A stretch of DNA of 64,000 nt from positions 2,976,001-3,040,000 of the forward strand of contig NZ_BMJB01000001.1 of assembly GCF_014642855.1 (NCBI RefSeq). The letters are read 5' to 3'. The stretch's first letter is position 1. Each line of letters opens with the position of its first letter. Both the position numbers and the translations under genes were made by a program. Source of the DNA: Edaphobacter acidisoli. GTDB lineage: Bacteria > Acidobacteriota > Terriglobia > Terriglobales > Acidobacteriaceae. Below the pieces are notes generated by a model, which was not told the origin of the DNA, ran no database searches, and worked only from the letters and a program-made list of their open reading frames with translations. Shown piece by piece: positions 53,632 to 62,506 of this stretch.

Positions 53632-54453
53632 ATGAAATTAACCGCACGAATTCCAGTGACGGCCGCGATGGTCGCGCTGTTGCTCACTACTGTAACCGGG
53701 TGCAATCGCCTGAAGGCGCGGGACCAGTTGACCAAGGGTGTACAGGCATTCAAGAACGCCCAGTACGAACAGGCGGTCAACTATTTTCAGAACTCCATTA
53801 AGCTCGACCCCAACTACGAAGATGCGAAGCTGTATTTAGCCACTGCATATTCCTATCAAGTCGTTCCAAATCTGGAAACTCCGGAGAATCTGTCTATCGC
53901 GCAAAAGGCGCTCGACGGCTTCAACCAGGTGCTGGCACACGACCCGAACGACGTCAATGCGCTGAAGCAGATTGCTTCGATCAACTTCAACATCAAGAAG
54001 TTTGAGGTCGCTAAGGAGTATCAGAAGAAGGTAATTGCACTTGCTCCTAACGATGCCGAGGCGTACTACACCGTCGGCGTGGTCGACTGGATTCAGGCGT
54101 ATAAGAACGCCACCACCATTCTCGCTGCTGACGGCATTACCGATGCGGGCGATGGCAATCCGAAGATGAGCAAAGGCGCCTGCCAGAAGATTCAGGCAGC
54201 TAACACCGATCTGGTCACCGAGGCTCTTCAATACCTGAATAAGGCTGTTGAGGTTAACCCAACATACGACAACGCCATGGATTATTTGCAGTTGACCTAT
54301 CGCCGGAAAGCAGACCTCGATTGTGGCGACGCCGATGCCCGTAAGGCCGACTTGGCTCAGGTGGATCAATGGGTACAGAAGGCCATGGGTGCCCGCAAGG
54401 CGAATGAACTCAAGAAAGAGAAGGAGACCTCGGGCGGAATCCACATGAATTAG
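53632..54453 (+). CDS. TPR-repeat lipoprotein
   Basis: The 273-residue protein has a lipoprotein signal ending TTVTGC (Cys at about 24), so it is anchored to a membrane outside the cytoplasm. About four TPR units follow (TKGVQAFKNAQYEQAVNYFQNSIKLDP, cut to AFKNAQYEQAVNYFQ; YEDAKLYLATAYS; NDVNALKQIASINFN; NDAEAYYTVGVVDW), with a Lys-rich tail (ARKANELKKEKE). AAGGAG lies about ten bases before ATG 53632. A palindromic terminator follows. Partners unknown. Confidence 0.85.
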   Translation: MKLTARIPVTAAMVALLLTTVTGCNRLKARDQLTKGVQAFKNAQYEQAVNYFQNSIKLDPNYEDAKLYLATAYSYQVVPNLETPENLSIAQKALDGFNQVLAHDPNDVNALKQIASINFNIKKFEVAKEYQKKVIALAPNDAEAYYTVGVVDWIQAYKNATTILAADGITDAGDGNPKMSKGACQKIQAANTDLVTEALQYLNKAVEVNPTYDNAMDYLQLTYRRKADLDCGDADARKADLAQVDQWVQKAMGARKANELKKEKETSGGIHMN

Positions 54454-54468
54454 TCCGAAGTTTTTCCG

Positions 54469-54496
54469 GAGAAGCCTCCCATATGGGAGGCTTCTC
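54469..54496 (+). terminator. Perfect 28-base palindrome after the TPR lipoprotein gene
   Basis: Bases 54469-54496 are self-complementary over 14 pairs (GAGAAGCCTCCCAT and its reverse complement), with no unpaired loop. TATTT follows at 54497, a weak T-tract. A terminator is likely, since the stop codon is 16 bases before. Confidence 0.7.
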
Positions 54497-54584
54497 TATT
54501 TGGCGTAATTCCTGGGTCGACAGGTACCTGGTAAGTGTCGCGCGTGCGATAAAATGGCCGCTTGTGCGGAGTGCGGCTCGAAAC

Positions 54585-56093
54585 GTGAATTCAAAGTTCA
54601 GGAAGGTGCTGATCGCCAACCGCGGTGAGATTGCGCTCAGAGTAATGCGCGCCTGCCGTGAGATGGGTCTTGCCACAGTGGCGGTCTATTCTGACGCCGA
54701 CCGCGCCGCTCTGCACGTGCTCTATGCAGATGAAGCCTATAGACTTGGCCCGGCTCCTGCGACACAGAGCTACTTGCGTGGCGACCTGATTCTGGACATC
54801 GCGCGTCGCTCAGGAGCTGATGCCATCCACCCGGGTTATGGTTTCCTCTCGGAGAATGCTGACTTCGCCGATGCCTGCACGAAGGCAGGTGTCACCTTTA
54901 TAGGCCCGCCCGCCAGCGCTATGCGCGCGCTGGGTTCGAAGACACTCGCTCGCCAGGCAGCGGACAAGGCAAAGATGCCGCGCGTTCCTGGTTCCGTGAC
55001 CGGCCTGAAAGATGTGGATGAAGCGCAGCGAGTCGCTGCGGAGATTGGATACCCCGTCATGCTGAAGGCAGCAGCGGGCGGTGGCGGTAAGGGGATGCGC
55101 GCCGTGACGGGCCCTGAAGATATGCCCTCGGCGTTCATGGGAGCCAGCAGTGAGGCAGAGCGCAGCTTCGGATCCGGCGAGGTTTACCTGGAGAAGTTGA
55201 TCGAGCGGCCCCGCCACATCGAGATTCAGTTGATGGCCGACATGCATGGCAACTGCATCTATCTGGGCGAGCGCGAGTGCTCCGTACAACGCAGGCATCA
55301 GAAGGTCATCGAGGAAGCGCCCTCCGCAGTCGTGAGCGAAGACCTGCGTCGCCGTATGGGCGAAGCGGCAGTGCGCTTGGCGCTCTCAGCCGGATACGTC
55401 AACGCGGGCACCATCGAGTTCCTTGTAGATGCTGAACAGAACTTCTACTTCCTCGAGATGAATACTCGGCTACAGGTTGAGCACCCGGTCACCGAGATGG
55501 TCACGGGCCTCGACCTGGTGGAGATGCAGCTTCGCATTGCGATGGGCGAGCCGCTGGGCGTGCGGCAGGAAGACATCCACCTGCGCGGTCACGCAATCGA
55601 ATGCCGCATCTACGCCGAGGACCCGGACAACAATTTTTTCCCGTCGCCCGGCCTGATTACGAGACTGACGCAGCCCGGAGGCCCCGGCATCCGCGAAGAC
55701 TCGGCCGTGTACCCCGGCTGGGTCGTGCCGCTCGACTACGACCCCATGCTCTCAAAGCTGATTGCCTATGCGCCTACACGCCTCGCGGCCATCGACCGGA
55801 TGCTGCGTGCACTCGATGAGTATGTTATAGGCGGTATCAAGACAAACATCTCGCTCTTCCGTCGGATCCTCACCGACGAAGACTTCCGAGCAGCCCGCAT
55901 CGACACGGGCTACCTTGAGCGGTTGTTGAGCACTGCTCCTGCCGCGGATAACAAAACCGAGGTCCCAGAAGATATCGTTGCGCTCGCCGCTGCATTATTT
56001 TCCGCCAGCACACAGTTGACTCCATCAGAGTCAGAACCAACACAACCAAGCCGCTGGGCGCAGGCCGGACGGCAGGAGGCGCTGCGAGCGTGA
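54585..56093 (+). CDS. accC: Biotin carboxylase (ATP-grasp) subunit
   Basis: The 502-residue enzyme carboxylates biotin using ATP and bicarbonate. KVLIANRGEIALRVMRACREMG opens it; the ATP-grasp glycine loop is AAAGGGGKGM; catalytic Glu/Lys elements lie in ECSVQRRHQKVIEEAPS, here seen as SVQRRHQK; MNTRLQVEHPVTEMVTG completes the core. It is longer than E. coli AccC by about 50 residues and resembles acyl-CoA carboxylase alpha subunits. The start GTG 54585 is inferred from homology, without a clear ribosome site. It overlaps the carrier gene by GTGA (56090-56093). Confidence 0.92.
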   Translation: MNSKFRKVLIANRGEIALRVMRACREMGLATVAVYSDADRAALHVLYADEAYRLGPAPATQSYLRGDLILDIARRSGADAIHPGYGFLSENADFADACTKAGVTFIGPPASAMRALGSKTLARQAADKAKMPRVPGSVTGLKDVDEAQRVAAEIGYPVMLKAAAGGGGKGMRAVTGPEDMPSAFMGASSEAERSFGSGEVYLEKLIERPRHIEIQLMADMHGNCIYLGERECSVQRRHQKVIEEAPSAVVSEDLRRRMGEAAVRLALSAGYVNAGTIEFLVDAEQNFYFLEMNTRLQVEHPVTEMVTGLDLVEMQLRIAMGEPLGVRQEDIHLRGHAIECRIYAEDPDNNFFPSPGLITRLTQPGGPGIREDSAVYPGWVVPLDYDPMLSKLIAYAPTRLAAIDRMLRALDEYVIGGIKTNISLFRRILTDEDFRAARIDTGYLERLLSTAPAADNKTEVPEDIVALAAALFSASTQLTPSESEPTQPSRWAQAGRQEALRA

Positions 56094-56578
56094 CCATCTG
56101 GCTGGAGATTGAAGCCCGCAAGCAAAGAGTCGATCTGCCCGCGGCGGCCCTCGGTTTCATGCAGTGTGTCGTTGATGGCCGCACGATCCAAGCCGATGCG
56201 CAGATGGTTGAGCCTGGTGTCCTGTCGCTGATCGTAGATGGGCGGCAATACGGCTGTGTTCTGGATGGAGACGGCGTATGGATTGGCGGCAAGCGGTACT
56301 CCTTTGTGCTAGATGATCCGCGCTCGCTGGCTGGACGTCGCGGCTCTGGCGCAGGAGCAGAAGGCCCGCGTCCGGTAAAGGCCCCTATGCCGGGTCGCGT
56401 CGTTCGCGTACTTGTTGCGGCTGGTGAAGAGGTAGCTGATGGCCAGGGGGTAGTCGTCATCGAAGCGATGAAGATGCAGAACGAACTGAAGTCGCCGAAG
56501 TCCGGACGAGTTTCGCGTGTGGCGGTTACGCCGGGAGACACGGTCGGCTCGGGAGACATACTTGTGATCGTCGAATAA
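56090..56578 (+). CDS. Biotin carboxyl carrier protein-like subunit
   Basis: The 162-residue protein has the biotinyl motif EAMKMQ with Lys128, and a C-terminal lipoyl/biotinyl domain (about 95-162). The first 80 residues form an extra beta-rich domain that resembles the linker of acyl-CoA carboxylases rather than E. coli AccB. It starts at GTG 56090 inside the end of accC. With accC it forms a two-gene unit, but no carboxyltransferase gene is in the window, so acetyl-CoA or another acyl-CoA may be the substrate. Confidence 0.88.
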   Translation: MTIWLEIEARKQRVDLPAAALGFMQCVVDGRTIQADAQMVEPGVLSLIVDGRQYGCVLDGDGVWIGGKRYSFVLDDPRSLAGRRGSGAGAEGPRPVKAPMPGRVVRVLVAAGEEVADGQGVVVIEAMKMQNELKSPKSGRVSRVAVTPGDTVGSGDILVIVE

Positions 56579-56678
56579 TCAAAAATTACTTTCGGGTGTC
56601 CGCTGCACAGGCTACAATCCTGCAACACGTGTTTTTTGGTTCTTCTGATAGTTCAATACTTGGAGCGAGGCTGCGCCC

Positions 56679-57428
56679 ATGAGCGACGAATTCGTTGTAG
56701 ATGGACAAGCTCAAAGCACCGGGCTGAGTCAGGTTGAGCGCGTGGTAGACACCTTCATCGCGCCCAGCAAAACCTTCACCGACATCCTCCGCAGCCGGAG
56801 CGTCTGGTTTCCCATTCTGCTAACGATCATCTTCTCGCTGGCCGTCGCCGTGACGATGCAGAAGCGCGTCGGTTTTGACCAGATGTATCAGACGAGCCTC
56901 GCGCAAAGGCCAGCGCAGCAGGCCCAGATGGATTCGCTACCGCCGGACCAGCGCGCCTCGCGCATGAAGATCGGCGTCGCCTTTACCGAAGGAATCACCT
57001 ATGGCTACTGGGCCTTCGGCCTGATCTTCGCAGCCATCGCTTCGCTGGTACTGTGGGGCAGCTTTAGCTTTCTCGCCGGGGCTAAAACCAGCTTTTCTGA
57101 GATGTTCGCCGTCTGGATCTACTCCGGCCTGACCGGGTTGGTCGGGGCCGTGCTGATTATCGTCATGCTGGTCATCGTAGGCGGTGAGAACTTCAATCCT
57201 CAGTCACCCATTGGTACCAACCTGGGCTACTATCTCAGCGCGGACTCGTCCCAGTGGCTCAAGGCCCTGCTCGGCTCCTTCGATCTGCTGGTCTTCTGGT
57301 TCATGGCGCTGTTGATTATCGGTACGTCCATCGTGGCGAAGGTCAAGCGGAGCACGGCAGCAGCGATCATCATCGGCTGGTGGGTGCTGATCGTCATCAT
57401 CAAGACCGGTTTTGCCGTGATGATGTAA
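56679..57428 (+). CDS. Yip1-domain membrane protein
   Basis: The 249-residue protein has an N-terminal hydrophilic part with VERVVDTFIAPSKTFTDILRSRSVW (VVDTF and PSKTF are Yip1-like). Five hydrophobic segments follow (about 45-66, 108-132, 143-170, 200-220, 225-248). The Yip1 group is membrane-associated and of unclear function in bacteria. A ribosome-like GGAGCGAGG lies before the ATG. It follows the biotin carrier gene by 100 bases, convergent to fabF. Confidence 0.78.
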   Translation: MSDEFVVDGQAQSTGLSQVERVVDTFIAPSKTFTDILRSRSVWFPILLTIIFSLAVAVTMQKRVGFDQMYQTSLAQRPAQQAQMDSLPPDQRASRMKIGVAFTEGITYGYWAFGLIFAAIASLVLWGSFSFLAGAKTSFSEMFAVWIYSGLTGLVGAVLIIVMLVIVGGENFNPQSPIGTNLGYYLSADSSQWLKALLGSFDLLVFWFMALLIIGTSIVAKVKRSTAAAIIIGWWVLIVIIKTGFAVMM

Positions 57429-57451
57429 ATCAGCGTGTCGCATACAAGTGA

Positions 57452-57475
57452 AAAGCCCGGCAACTCGCGGGCTTT
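57452..57475. terminator. Bidirectional terminator between the Yip1 and fabF genes
   Basis: AAAGCCCG (57452-57459) pairs with CGGGCTTT (57468-57475), loop of eight. The flanks are T/A-rich on both sides, which fits termination for both converging genes. Confidence 0.65.
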
Positions 57476-57493
57476 GTCATGTTTTGATTGCGC

Positions 57494-58744
57494 CTACTCG
57501 ATCCAGCGCTTGAAGACGAGCGAGCCATTGGTTCCGCCAAAGCCGAACGAGTTCGACAACGCATACTCAATCTTTGCAGCCTGCGCCTTGTTGGGCACGT
57601 AATTCAACCTGCACTCGGGGTCCACGTCGACCAGGTTCATCGTTGGCGGTGCGATCTGGTGCTGCATCGCCATCACGGTGATGCCTGCCTCCAGTCCGCC
57701 TGCACCGCCGAGCAGATGGCCCGTCATCGACTTGGTTGAGCTAACCAGCAGTGTGTGATTCTTCGCGCGCTCGCCGAAGACAGTCTCGATGGCCTTCGAC
57801 TCCAGCGCATCGCCCAGTGGCGTGCTGGTTGCATGTGCGTTGACATAATCAATCTTGTCCGGAGAGATGCCCGCAACCCGCAGTGCATGGTTCATCGATC
57901 GCGCGCAGCCCTCGCCCTCTGGAGCCATTCCGGTCATGTGGAAGGCGTCGGCCGACATGCCATAGCCAACAATCTCTGCCAGAATCTTCGCGCCACGGGC
58001 CCTGGCAAATTCAAGCTCTTCGAGAATGAGAATGCCTGCGCCTTCGCCGATGACGAAGCCATCGCGGTCCTTATCGAAGGGGCGGCTGGCGTGTTGTGGA
58101 TCGTCGTTGCGTGTTGAAAGGGCGCGCATCGAAGCAAAGCCCGCCACGCCAAGAGGCGTAATCGATGCTTCGGCGCCGCCGGCGATCATTGCGTCTGCAT
58201 CACCGCGCTGGATAATGCGGAAGGCGTCGCCGATCGAGTGCGCGCTCGTTGTGCAGGCGGTCGCGGTTGCTTCGTTCGGTCCCCGCGCTCCGTACCTGAT
58301 CGAGACGTGGCCGGCGGCGAGATTGATGATGGAGCCGGGAATAAAGAACGGCGACACCTTGCGCGGGCCACCGGAGAGCAGGTTCGAGTGTTCGCGCTCA
58401 ATGACGTCGAAGCCGCCGATGCCCGAGCCGATATGCACCCCGACGCGGTCATGGTTGCTCTCATCCACTTTGAGGCCCGAGTGCGCCATCGCCTCCGCCG
58501 ATGCTGCCAGCGCGAAGTGAATGAAGCGACCCATCTTCCTGGACTCCTTCTTGTCCACAAACTGGAGCGGGTCGAAGTCCTTGACCTCGGCCGCAAAACG
58601 CACGGGATGGCCAGTGAGATCGAATGCCTTGATCTCGGCCATGCCGCTCTTTCCAGCCATGAGGCCTTCCCACAGCTCCGGCGCGGTTTTACCCACGCCG
58701 CAGATGAGTCCGAGGCCGGTTACGACGACGCGACGCTGCTCCAT
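57494..58744 (-). CDS. fabF: Beta-ketoacyl-ACP synthase II
   Basis: The 416-residue enzyme elongates acyl-ACP by Claisen condensation. Nucleophile Cys is in ATACTTSAHSIGDA, and the two His are in NAHATSTPLGD and KSMTGHLLGGAG, the Cys-His-His set of FabF. RVVVTGLGLICGVG opens it, and SNSFGFGGTNGSLVF ends it. It lies three bases after acpP on the same strand, a two-gene operon (acpP-fabF), a common order. Confidence 0.96.
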   Translation of the reverse strand: MEQRRVVVTGLGLICGVGKTAPELWEGLMAGKSGMAEIKAFDLTGHPVRFAAEVKDFDPLQFVDKKESRKMGRFIHFALAASAEAMAHSGLKVDESNHDRVGVHIGSGIGGFDVIEREHSNLLSGGPRKVSPFFIPGSIINLAAGHVSIRYGARGPNEATATACTTSAHSIGDAFRIIQRGDADAMIAGGAEASITPLGVAGFASMRALSTRNDDPQHASRPFDKDRDGFVIGEGAGILILEELEFARARGAKILAEIVGYGMSADAFHMTGMAPEGEGCARSMNHALRVAGISPDKIDYVNAHATSTPLGDALESKAIETVFGERAKNHTLLVSSTKSMTGHLLGGAGGLEAGITVMAMQHQIAPPTMNLVDVDPECRLNYVPNKAQAAKIEYALSNSFGFGGTNGSLVFKRWIE

Positions 58745-58747
58745 ACT

Positions 58748-58993
58748 TTATTTGGCCGCTTTCTGGTGCTTTTCGATGTAATCAATGGCGTCCTTGACGG
58801 TCTTGATCTTCTCGGCGTCTTCGTCAGGGATCTGGATATCGAAGGCTTCTTCGAACTGCATGACAAGCTCGACCACGTCAAGCGAGTCTGCCCCGAGATC
58901 TTCCTGGAAGCTTGCGCCGGGGGTGACTTCCGCTTCATCCACCTGAAGCTGCTCGACGATAATCTGTTTTACCTTTTCATCCACTGCTGCCAT
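58748..58993 (-). CDS. acpP: Acyl carrier protein
   Basis: The 81-residue acidic protein has the phosphopantetheine site Ser37 in [11 protein letters not shown], followed by [18 protein letters not shown] and [19 protein letters not shown] stands 7-8 bases before ATG 58993. It carries acyl chains during fatty acid synthesis; FabF follows directly. A promoter is seen at 59064-59092, giving a leader of about 64 bases. Confidence 0.97.
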   Translation of the reverse strand: MAAVDEKVKQIIVEQLQVDEAEVTPGASFQEDLGADSLDVVELVMQFEEAFDIQIPDEDAEKIKTVKDAIDYIEKHQKAAK

Positions 58994-59063
58994 GTCGTTC
59001 TCCTGTGTGCTGCTTGAAATCGGACCTTTTGGGCGTAGCTGTCTAGTGAACACGCCAGCCTAA

Positions 59064-59092
59064 AGAATACTGAGCGTCCCGTTGAGTGTAAA
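59064..59092 (-). promoter_or_regulatory. Promoter of acpP-fabF
   Basis: On the minus strand, TTTACA (59087-59092), 17-bp spacer and TATTCT (59064-59069). The predicted start is near 59057, about 64 bases before the acpP ATG. Confidence 0.55.
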
Positions 59093-59209
59093 GCAGACCC
59101 GACCGGGCAGCGAATTAGGGACCGCAGTGGTTACCTGCTGCATGCGGTAGTTTTGTGCGGTGGGAATTATGCATTAGGCGGCGGCGAAGGTTTGGCGTAA
59201 ATTTAGGCC

Positions 59210-60649
59210 ATGCAGGAAATGACAATATTGTGGTTCGTCATCGGATGCGGTGCCGGCGTACTCATCGGTTGGTTGATAGCGAATACCCGTGCGCGCAGCG
59301 CACATGCAGTCATGGCCGCACGTATCGCAGCAATGGAAGCTGAGGCCAGGGCCTTTCGCGATAGCAACGACGCTAAAGAAAAGCTGATTGACAAGCAATC
59401 GGGTGAGTTGGATGACGTGCGACAGGCGGCCGAGGCTGCGCGTGTAGATGCTGCCGGGCTGCGCTCACAGATTGAGGCCGAGCGAAAAGCAACCAACGAA
59501 AAGATCCAGGCGCTTGTCAATGTAGAGACCAGCCTGAAGGCCAGCTTTGAAGCATTGGCAGCAAACGCGCTGGATGCAAACAGCAAACGCCTGCTCGCAC
59601 TGGCGAAGGGTGAACTCGATAAGCAACAGGTAGAGTCGGCGAATGAATTGGCCGCGAAGGAGTCCGCCATTGAGAACCTGCTGAAACCGATGCAGGAATC
59701 TCTGGCCAAGCTTTCCAGCCACAGCCAGGAACTCGAAGTGAAGCGCCAGGGCGCCTATGAATCAATGCTGGCAGAGATACAGAACATTCAGCGTTCTCAC
59801 GCTGACCTGCGAAAAGAGACAACGCAGCTTGTAGCAGCATTGCGTGCTCCCAAAGTACGCGGCAACTGGGGTGAGATGCAGCTGCGCAAGTGTGTCGAGT
59901 TTGCCGGCATGGTGCAGCACGCATCCTTCGACGTGGAGAAGTTTGTCAGAGGCGAGGATGTTTCCATCCGGCCCGATCTTATTGTGAAGTTGCCAAACGG
60001 ACGCAGCATCATTGTCGATGCGAAGACGCCGCTCGATGCATTTCTCGACGCCAGTGCAAGTGAGGACGAGACACAGCGTTCAGCATTCCTCGCCGCCCAC
60101 GCGGCCCAGGTAAGAAAACACTTGGATGCACTTTGCGGAAAGGCGTATTGGAAGCAGTTTCCGGAATCGCCCGACTTCGTAGTGTGCTTTCTGCCCAGCG
60201 AAGTCCTCTTCTCGGCGGCGCTGGAACAGGACCCGTCGCTGCTCGAATACAGCGCAGAAAGTCGTGTGCTGCTGGCCACTCCAACCACGCTGATTGCGTT
60301 GTTGAAAGCAGTTGCTTATGGATGGAAGCAATCGCAGATTGCGCGTGATGCTCAACTGATTCGAGATGAAGCTTTGAAAGTGCAATCGAAGCTGGTTGGG
60401 TTGCACGATGCCATCGTGCAGTTGGGTAAACAACTGCGCAACGCCAGCAAAGCATATGATGACATGCTGATCAAGGCCGAGGGCCGAGGAGGATTGTTCT
60501 CAATCTCGCGCAAGCTGCGTGAGCTCGAGATTGGGGAACAAGACCTTCCGGCGCTGGAGCCGACAGCGATGCAATTGCGTCCGATGACGAGCGACGAATG
60601 GCAGGGGCAGCTATCTCTGGCGGCGCAGGCCGATGAAGAAGCTGACTAG
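59210..60649 (+). CDS. rmuC: DNA recombination protein RmuC
   Basis: The 479-residue protein has one N-terminal membrane helix (about 6-24, ILWFVIGCGAGVLIGWLIA). A long coiled coil (about 40-190) and the RmuC domain follow: VRGNWGEMQLRKCVEFAGM, DLIVKLPNGRSIIVDAKTPLDAFLDA, VVCFLPSEVLFSAALEQDPSLLEYSA and LLATPTTLIALLKAVAYGWKQ. The RmuC domain belongs to the PD-(D/E)XK nuclease superfamily; the D...VDAK core is intact. It may limit DNA inversion. It is divergent from acpP. Confidence 0.93.
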   Translation: MQEMTILWFVIGCGAGVLIGWLIANTRARSAHAVMAARIAAMEAEARAFRDSNDAKEKLIDKQSGELDDVRQAAEAARVDAAGLRSQIEAERKATNEKIQALVNVETSLKASFEALAANALDANSKRLLALAKGELDKQQVESANELAAKESAIENLLKPMQESLAKLSSHSQELEVKRQGAYESMLAEIQNIQRSHADLRKETTQLVAALRAPKVRGNWGEMQLRKCVEFAGMVQHASFDVEKFVRGEDVSIRPDLIVKLPNGRSIIVDAKTPLDAFLDASASEDETQRSAFLAAHAAQVRKHLDALCGKAYWKQFPESPDFVVCFLPSEVLFSAALEQDPSLLEYSAESRVLLATPTTLIALLKAVAYGWKQSQIARDAQLIRDEALKVQSKLVGLHDAIVQLGKQLRNASKAYDDMLIKAEGRGGLFSISRKLRELEIGEQDLPALEPTAMQLRPMTSDEWQGQLSLAAQADEEAD

Positions 60650-60705
60650 ATCATGCTCAGGACGTATCTCCGGTTGAGTTGAGACACACTGCACATGAAA
60701 CCGGA

Positions 60706-62391
60706 TCATTTTGTATCGGTTGCAGCCACGGCCCGCGTATCGCTGCTTTTCTGCGCATCCAGAAGGTCACTCATCTTCAGATAGACAGCGTTGGTCCAGC
60801 CGAAGCCGACGACGTTGCTCTTGTAGCCGGTGGCAACCTGCACGTTCGAGGAGCCATTGACCACGTCGTATTTTTCGTGGATGGTGCCGTCACGCAGAAA
60901 GTTCTGGCGGATGGTCGAGGTGAACTCGCGCGAGACGCGGCGTGCGTCCTGCATGAAGCCGTAGTTGACGAGGCCCTGCGTGGTGACCCAGTTCGTCGGC
61001 GCCCAGCCGTAGGGCAGGTCCCACTGCGTGCCGGAGTCGTAATCGCTCATCGCAAGACCGCCTTCGTGATCGAAGGTGCTGAGATGCTTTTCAAGCGCAT
61101 CCGCTTGTTCGCGTGTGGCGGCGCCCGCGAAGAGCGGGTAGAACGCGGAGATGTAGTTATAGGTGGACTGCTGATGCGTGACGAAGTCGTAGTCGTAGTA
61201 CATGCCTGTAGAGGAGTTCCACAGGTATTGATTGATCAGCTTGCGTCGAGCAGCGGCACGTTGCTCCCACATCCGGGCTTCAGCGGGACGGCCAAGCAGC
61301 GTGGCGAAGTGCGCCATATCGCGCGCGTACTTATAGAGCAGGCTATTAAGACAGACAGGCGCGTAGTCCTGTGTAGAGCCTTGGAATGGGCCGAAGCGGA
61401 AGGCGGGGTCGAACCCGGACTCTCGCATGGCGCGGTCGCCGTGGTAAAAGCCGCTGGAGAGCCATTCGTTGCCGACGTGCGCGTTAGCGCAAAGTTTCGA
61501 GGCGCGAATGTCGCAGCTTTTCTCGGCGAGTGCAGTGGCGTCAGCCGACGTGGGATTGGCGGGGCCTTTGACGAGATAAGTAGTGTGGACGGCCGGGTGA
61601 GCAATCAGCCATTGGATGACGTCGATGTAGTAGCGGCTGTCGTCAGCCATCTCGGGCACGGGGCCTGTGCCGACGTCGCTGTAACGTGCGAGGCCAGTGT
61701 TACCTGCGAGATGTGGCACGCGGGTCCACAGAGCGTAGTCACGCTCGGCGTGGCTGTAGGCGTTGGCGAGCCACTTGTGGGAGAGCGGCGTGCCTCCTTG
61801 ATGCTCGTAGACTTCGCGGATCATCGAGGTGAGGAACGGCGGCTGCGAGCGGGTGAGATAGTAGGTGCGATTCGCGTTGAGGATAGCGCCGTAGTTGTCG
61901 ATCTCGTAGAAAAAGTTTTCGACCATGTCCTCGGCCAGATCCATGCGATGGTTGGCGACGAGACCGAGGACGATGAAATAGCTATCCCAGCCGTACATTT
62001 CATTGAAGCGGCCACCGGGAACGACGTAAGGATGTGGCAGATAAAGCAGGCCTTCATCGGGAATCTCCGAGACGCGCACGTCGCCCATCTGGTGGATGGT
62101 GCGCGGCAGATGCTTCACCTGCACGTTGCAGTGCTTCTGCATGTTGGCAACTGCTGCGGGCACAGGCATTCCCGCAGGTAGATAGAGAATCGGTGCGGTG
62201 GTGACCTTGATGTCGCCCATGGATTTGCAGTCGTTCATCGAGCGCGAGAGCGTGTCCCATGCGTGATCAATGTAGTCGAGCACGCGAGCGTTTGAGCTGC
62301 CCTCATCCTGAGCTGTCTGCGCGTAAACTGCGCCCGTGAAAAGAAGAACTGCAACGAGCACGCCTGCCAATGAGCGGGAAGAGCTTTTCAT
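60706..62391 (-). CDS. treA: Periplasmic trehalase (GH37)
   Basis: The 561-residue protein has a signal peptide (MKSSSRSLAGVLVAVLLFTGAVYAQ). Trehalase signature 1 is PGGRFNEMYGWDSYF and signature 2 is QWDLPYGWAPTNW; DSGTQWD contains one catalytic acid region. It hydrolyses trehalose to two glucoses in the periplasm. The gene lies next to a GH13 enzyme on the same strand, and terminators separate them at 62458-62496. The pairing suggests trehalose/alpha-glucoside use. Confidence 0.94.
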   Translation of the reverse strand: MKSSSRSLAGVLVAVLLFTGAVYAQTAQDEGSSNARVLDYIDHAWDTLSRSMNDCKSMGDIKVTTAPILYLPAGMPVPAAVANMQKHCNVQVKHLPRTIHQMGDVRVSEIPDEGLLYLPHPYVVPGGRFNEMYGWDSYFIVLGLVANHRMDLAEDMVENFFYEIDNYGAILNANRTYYLTRSQPPFLTSMIREVYEHQGGTPLSHKWLANAYSHAERDYALWTRVPHLAGNTGLARYSDVGTGPVPEMADDSRYYIDVIQWLIAHPAVHTTYLVKGPANPTSADATALAEKSCDIRASKLCANAHVGNEWLSSGFYHGDRAMRESGFDPAFRFGPFQGSTQDYAPVCLNSLLYKYARDMAHFATLLGRPAEARMWEQRAAARRKLINQYLWNSSTGMYYDYDFVTHQQSTYNYISAFYPLFAGAATREQADALEKHLSTFDHEGGLAMSDYDSGTQWDLPYGWAPTNWVTTQGLVNYGFMQDARRVSREFTSTIRQNFLRDGTIHEKYDVVNGSSNVQVATGYKSNVVGFGWTNAVYLKMSDLLDAQKSSDTRAVAATDTK

Positions 62392-62457
62392 GAAGATGCT
62401 CCAGACGGATTTGCCTCAGCATGGAGGCCGAGGGCAGATTCAAGTGAAAGCATTTGT

Positions 62458-62496
62458 AAGGAGCATCCGGCCTCGACGATTTGTCGGATGCTCCTT
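62458..62496 (-). terminator. Terminator hairpin after the GH13 gene
   Basis: AAGGAGCATCCG (62458-62469) pairs perfectly over 12 bases with CGGATGCTCCTT (62485-62496), loop of 15. It lies 11 bases past the GH13 stop codon on the minus strand. No strong T-tract follows, so efficiency is uncertain. Confidence 0.65.
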
Positions 62497-62506
62497 GAGT
62501 TGCGGA

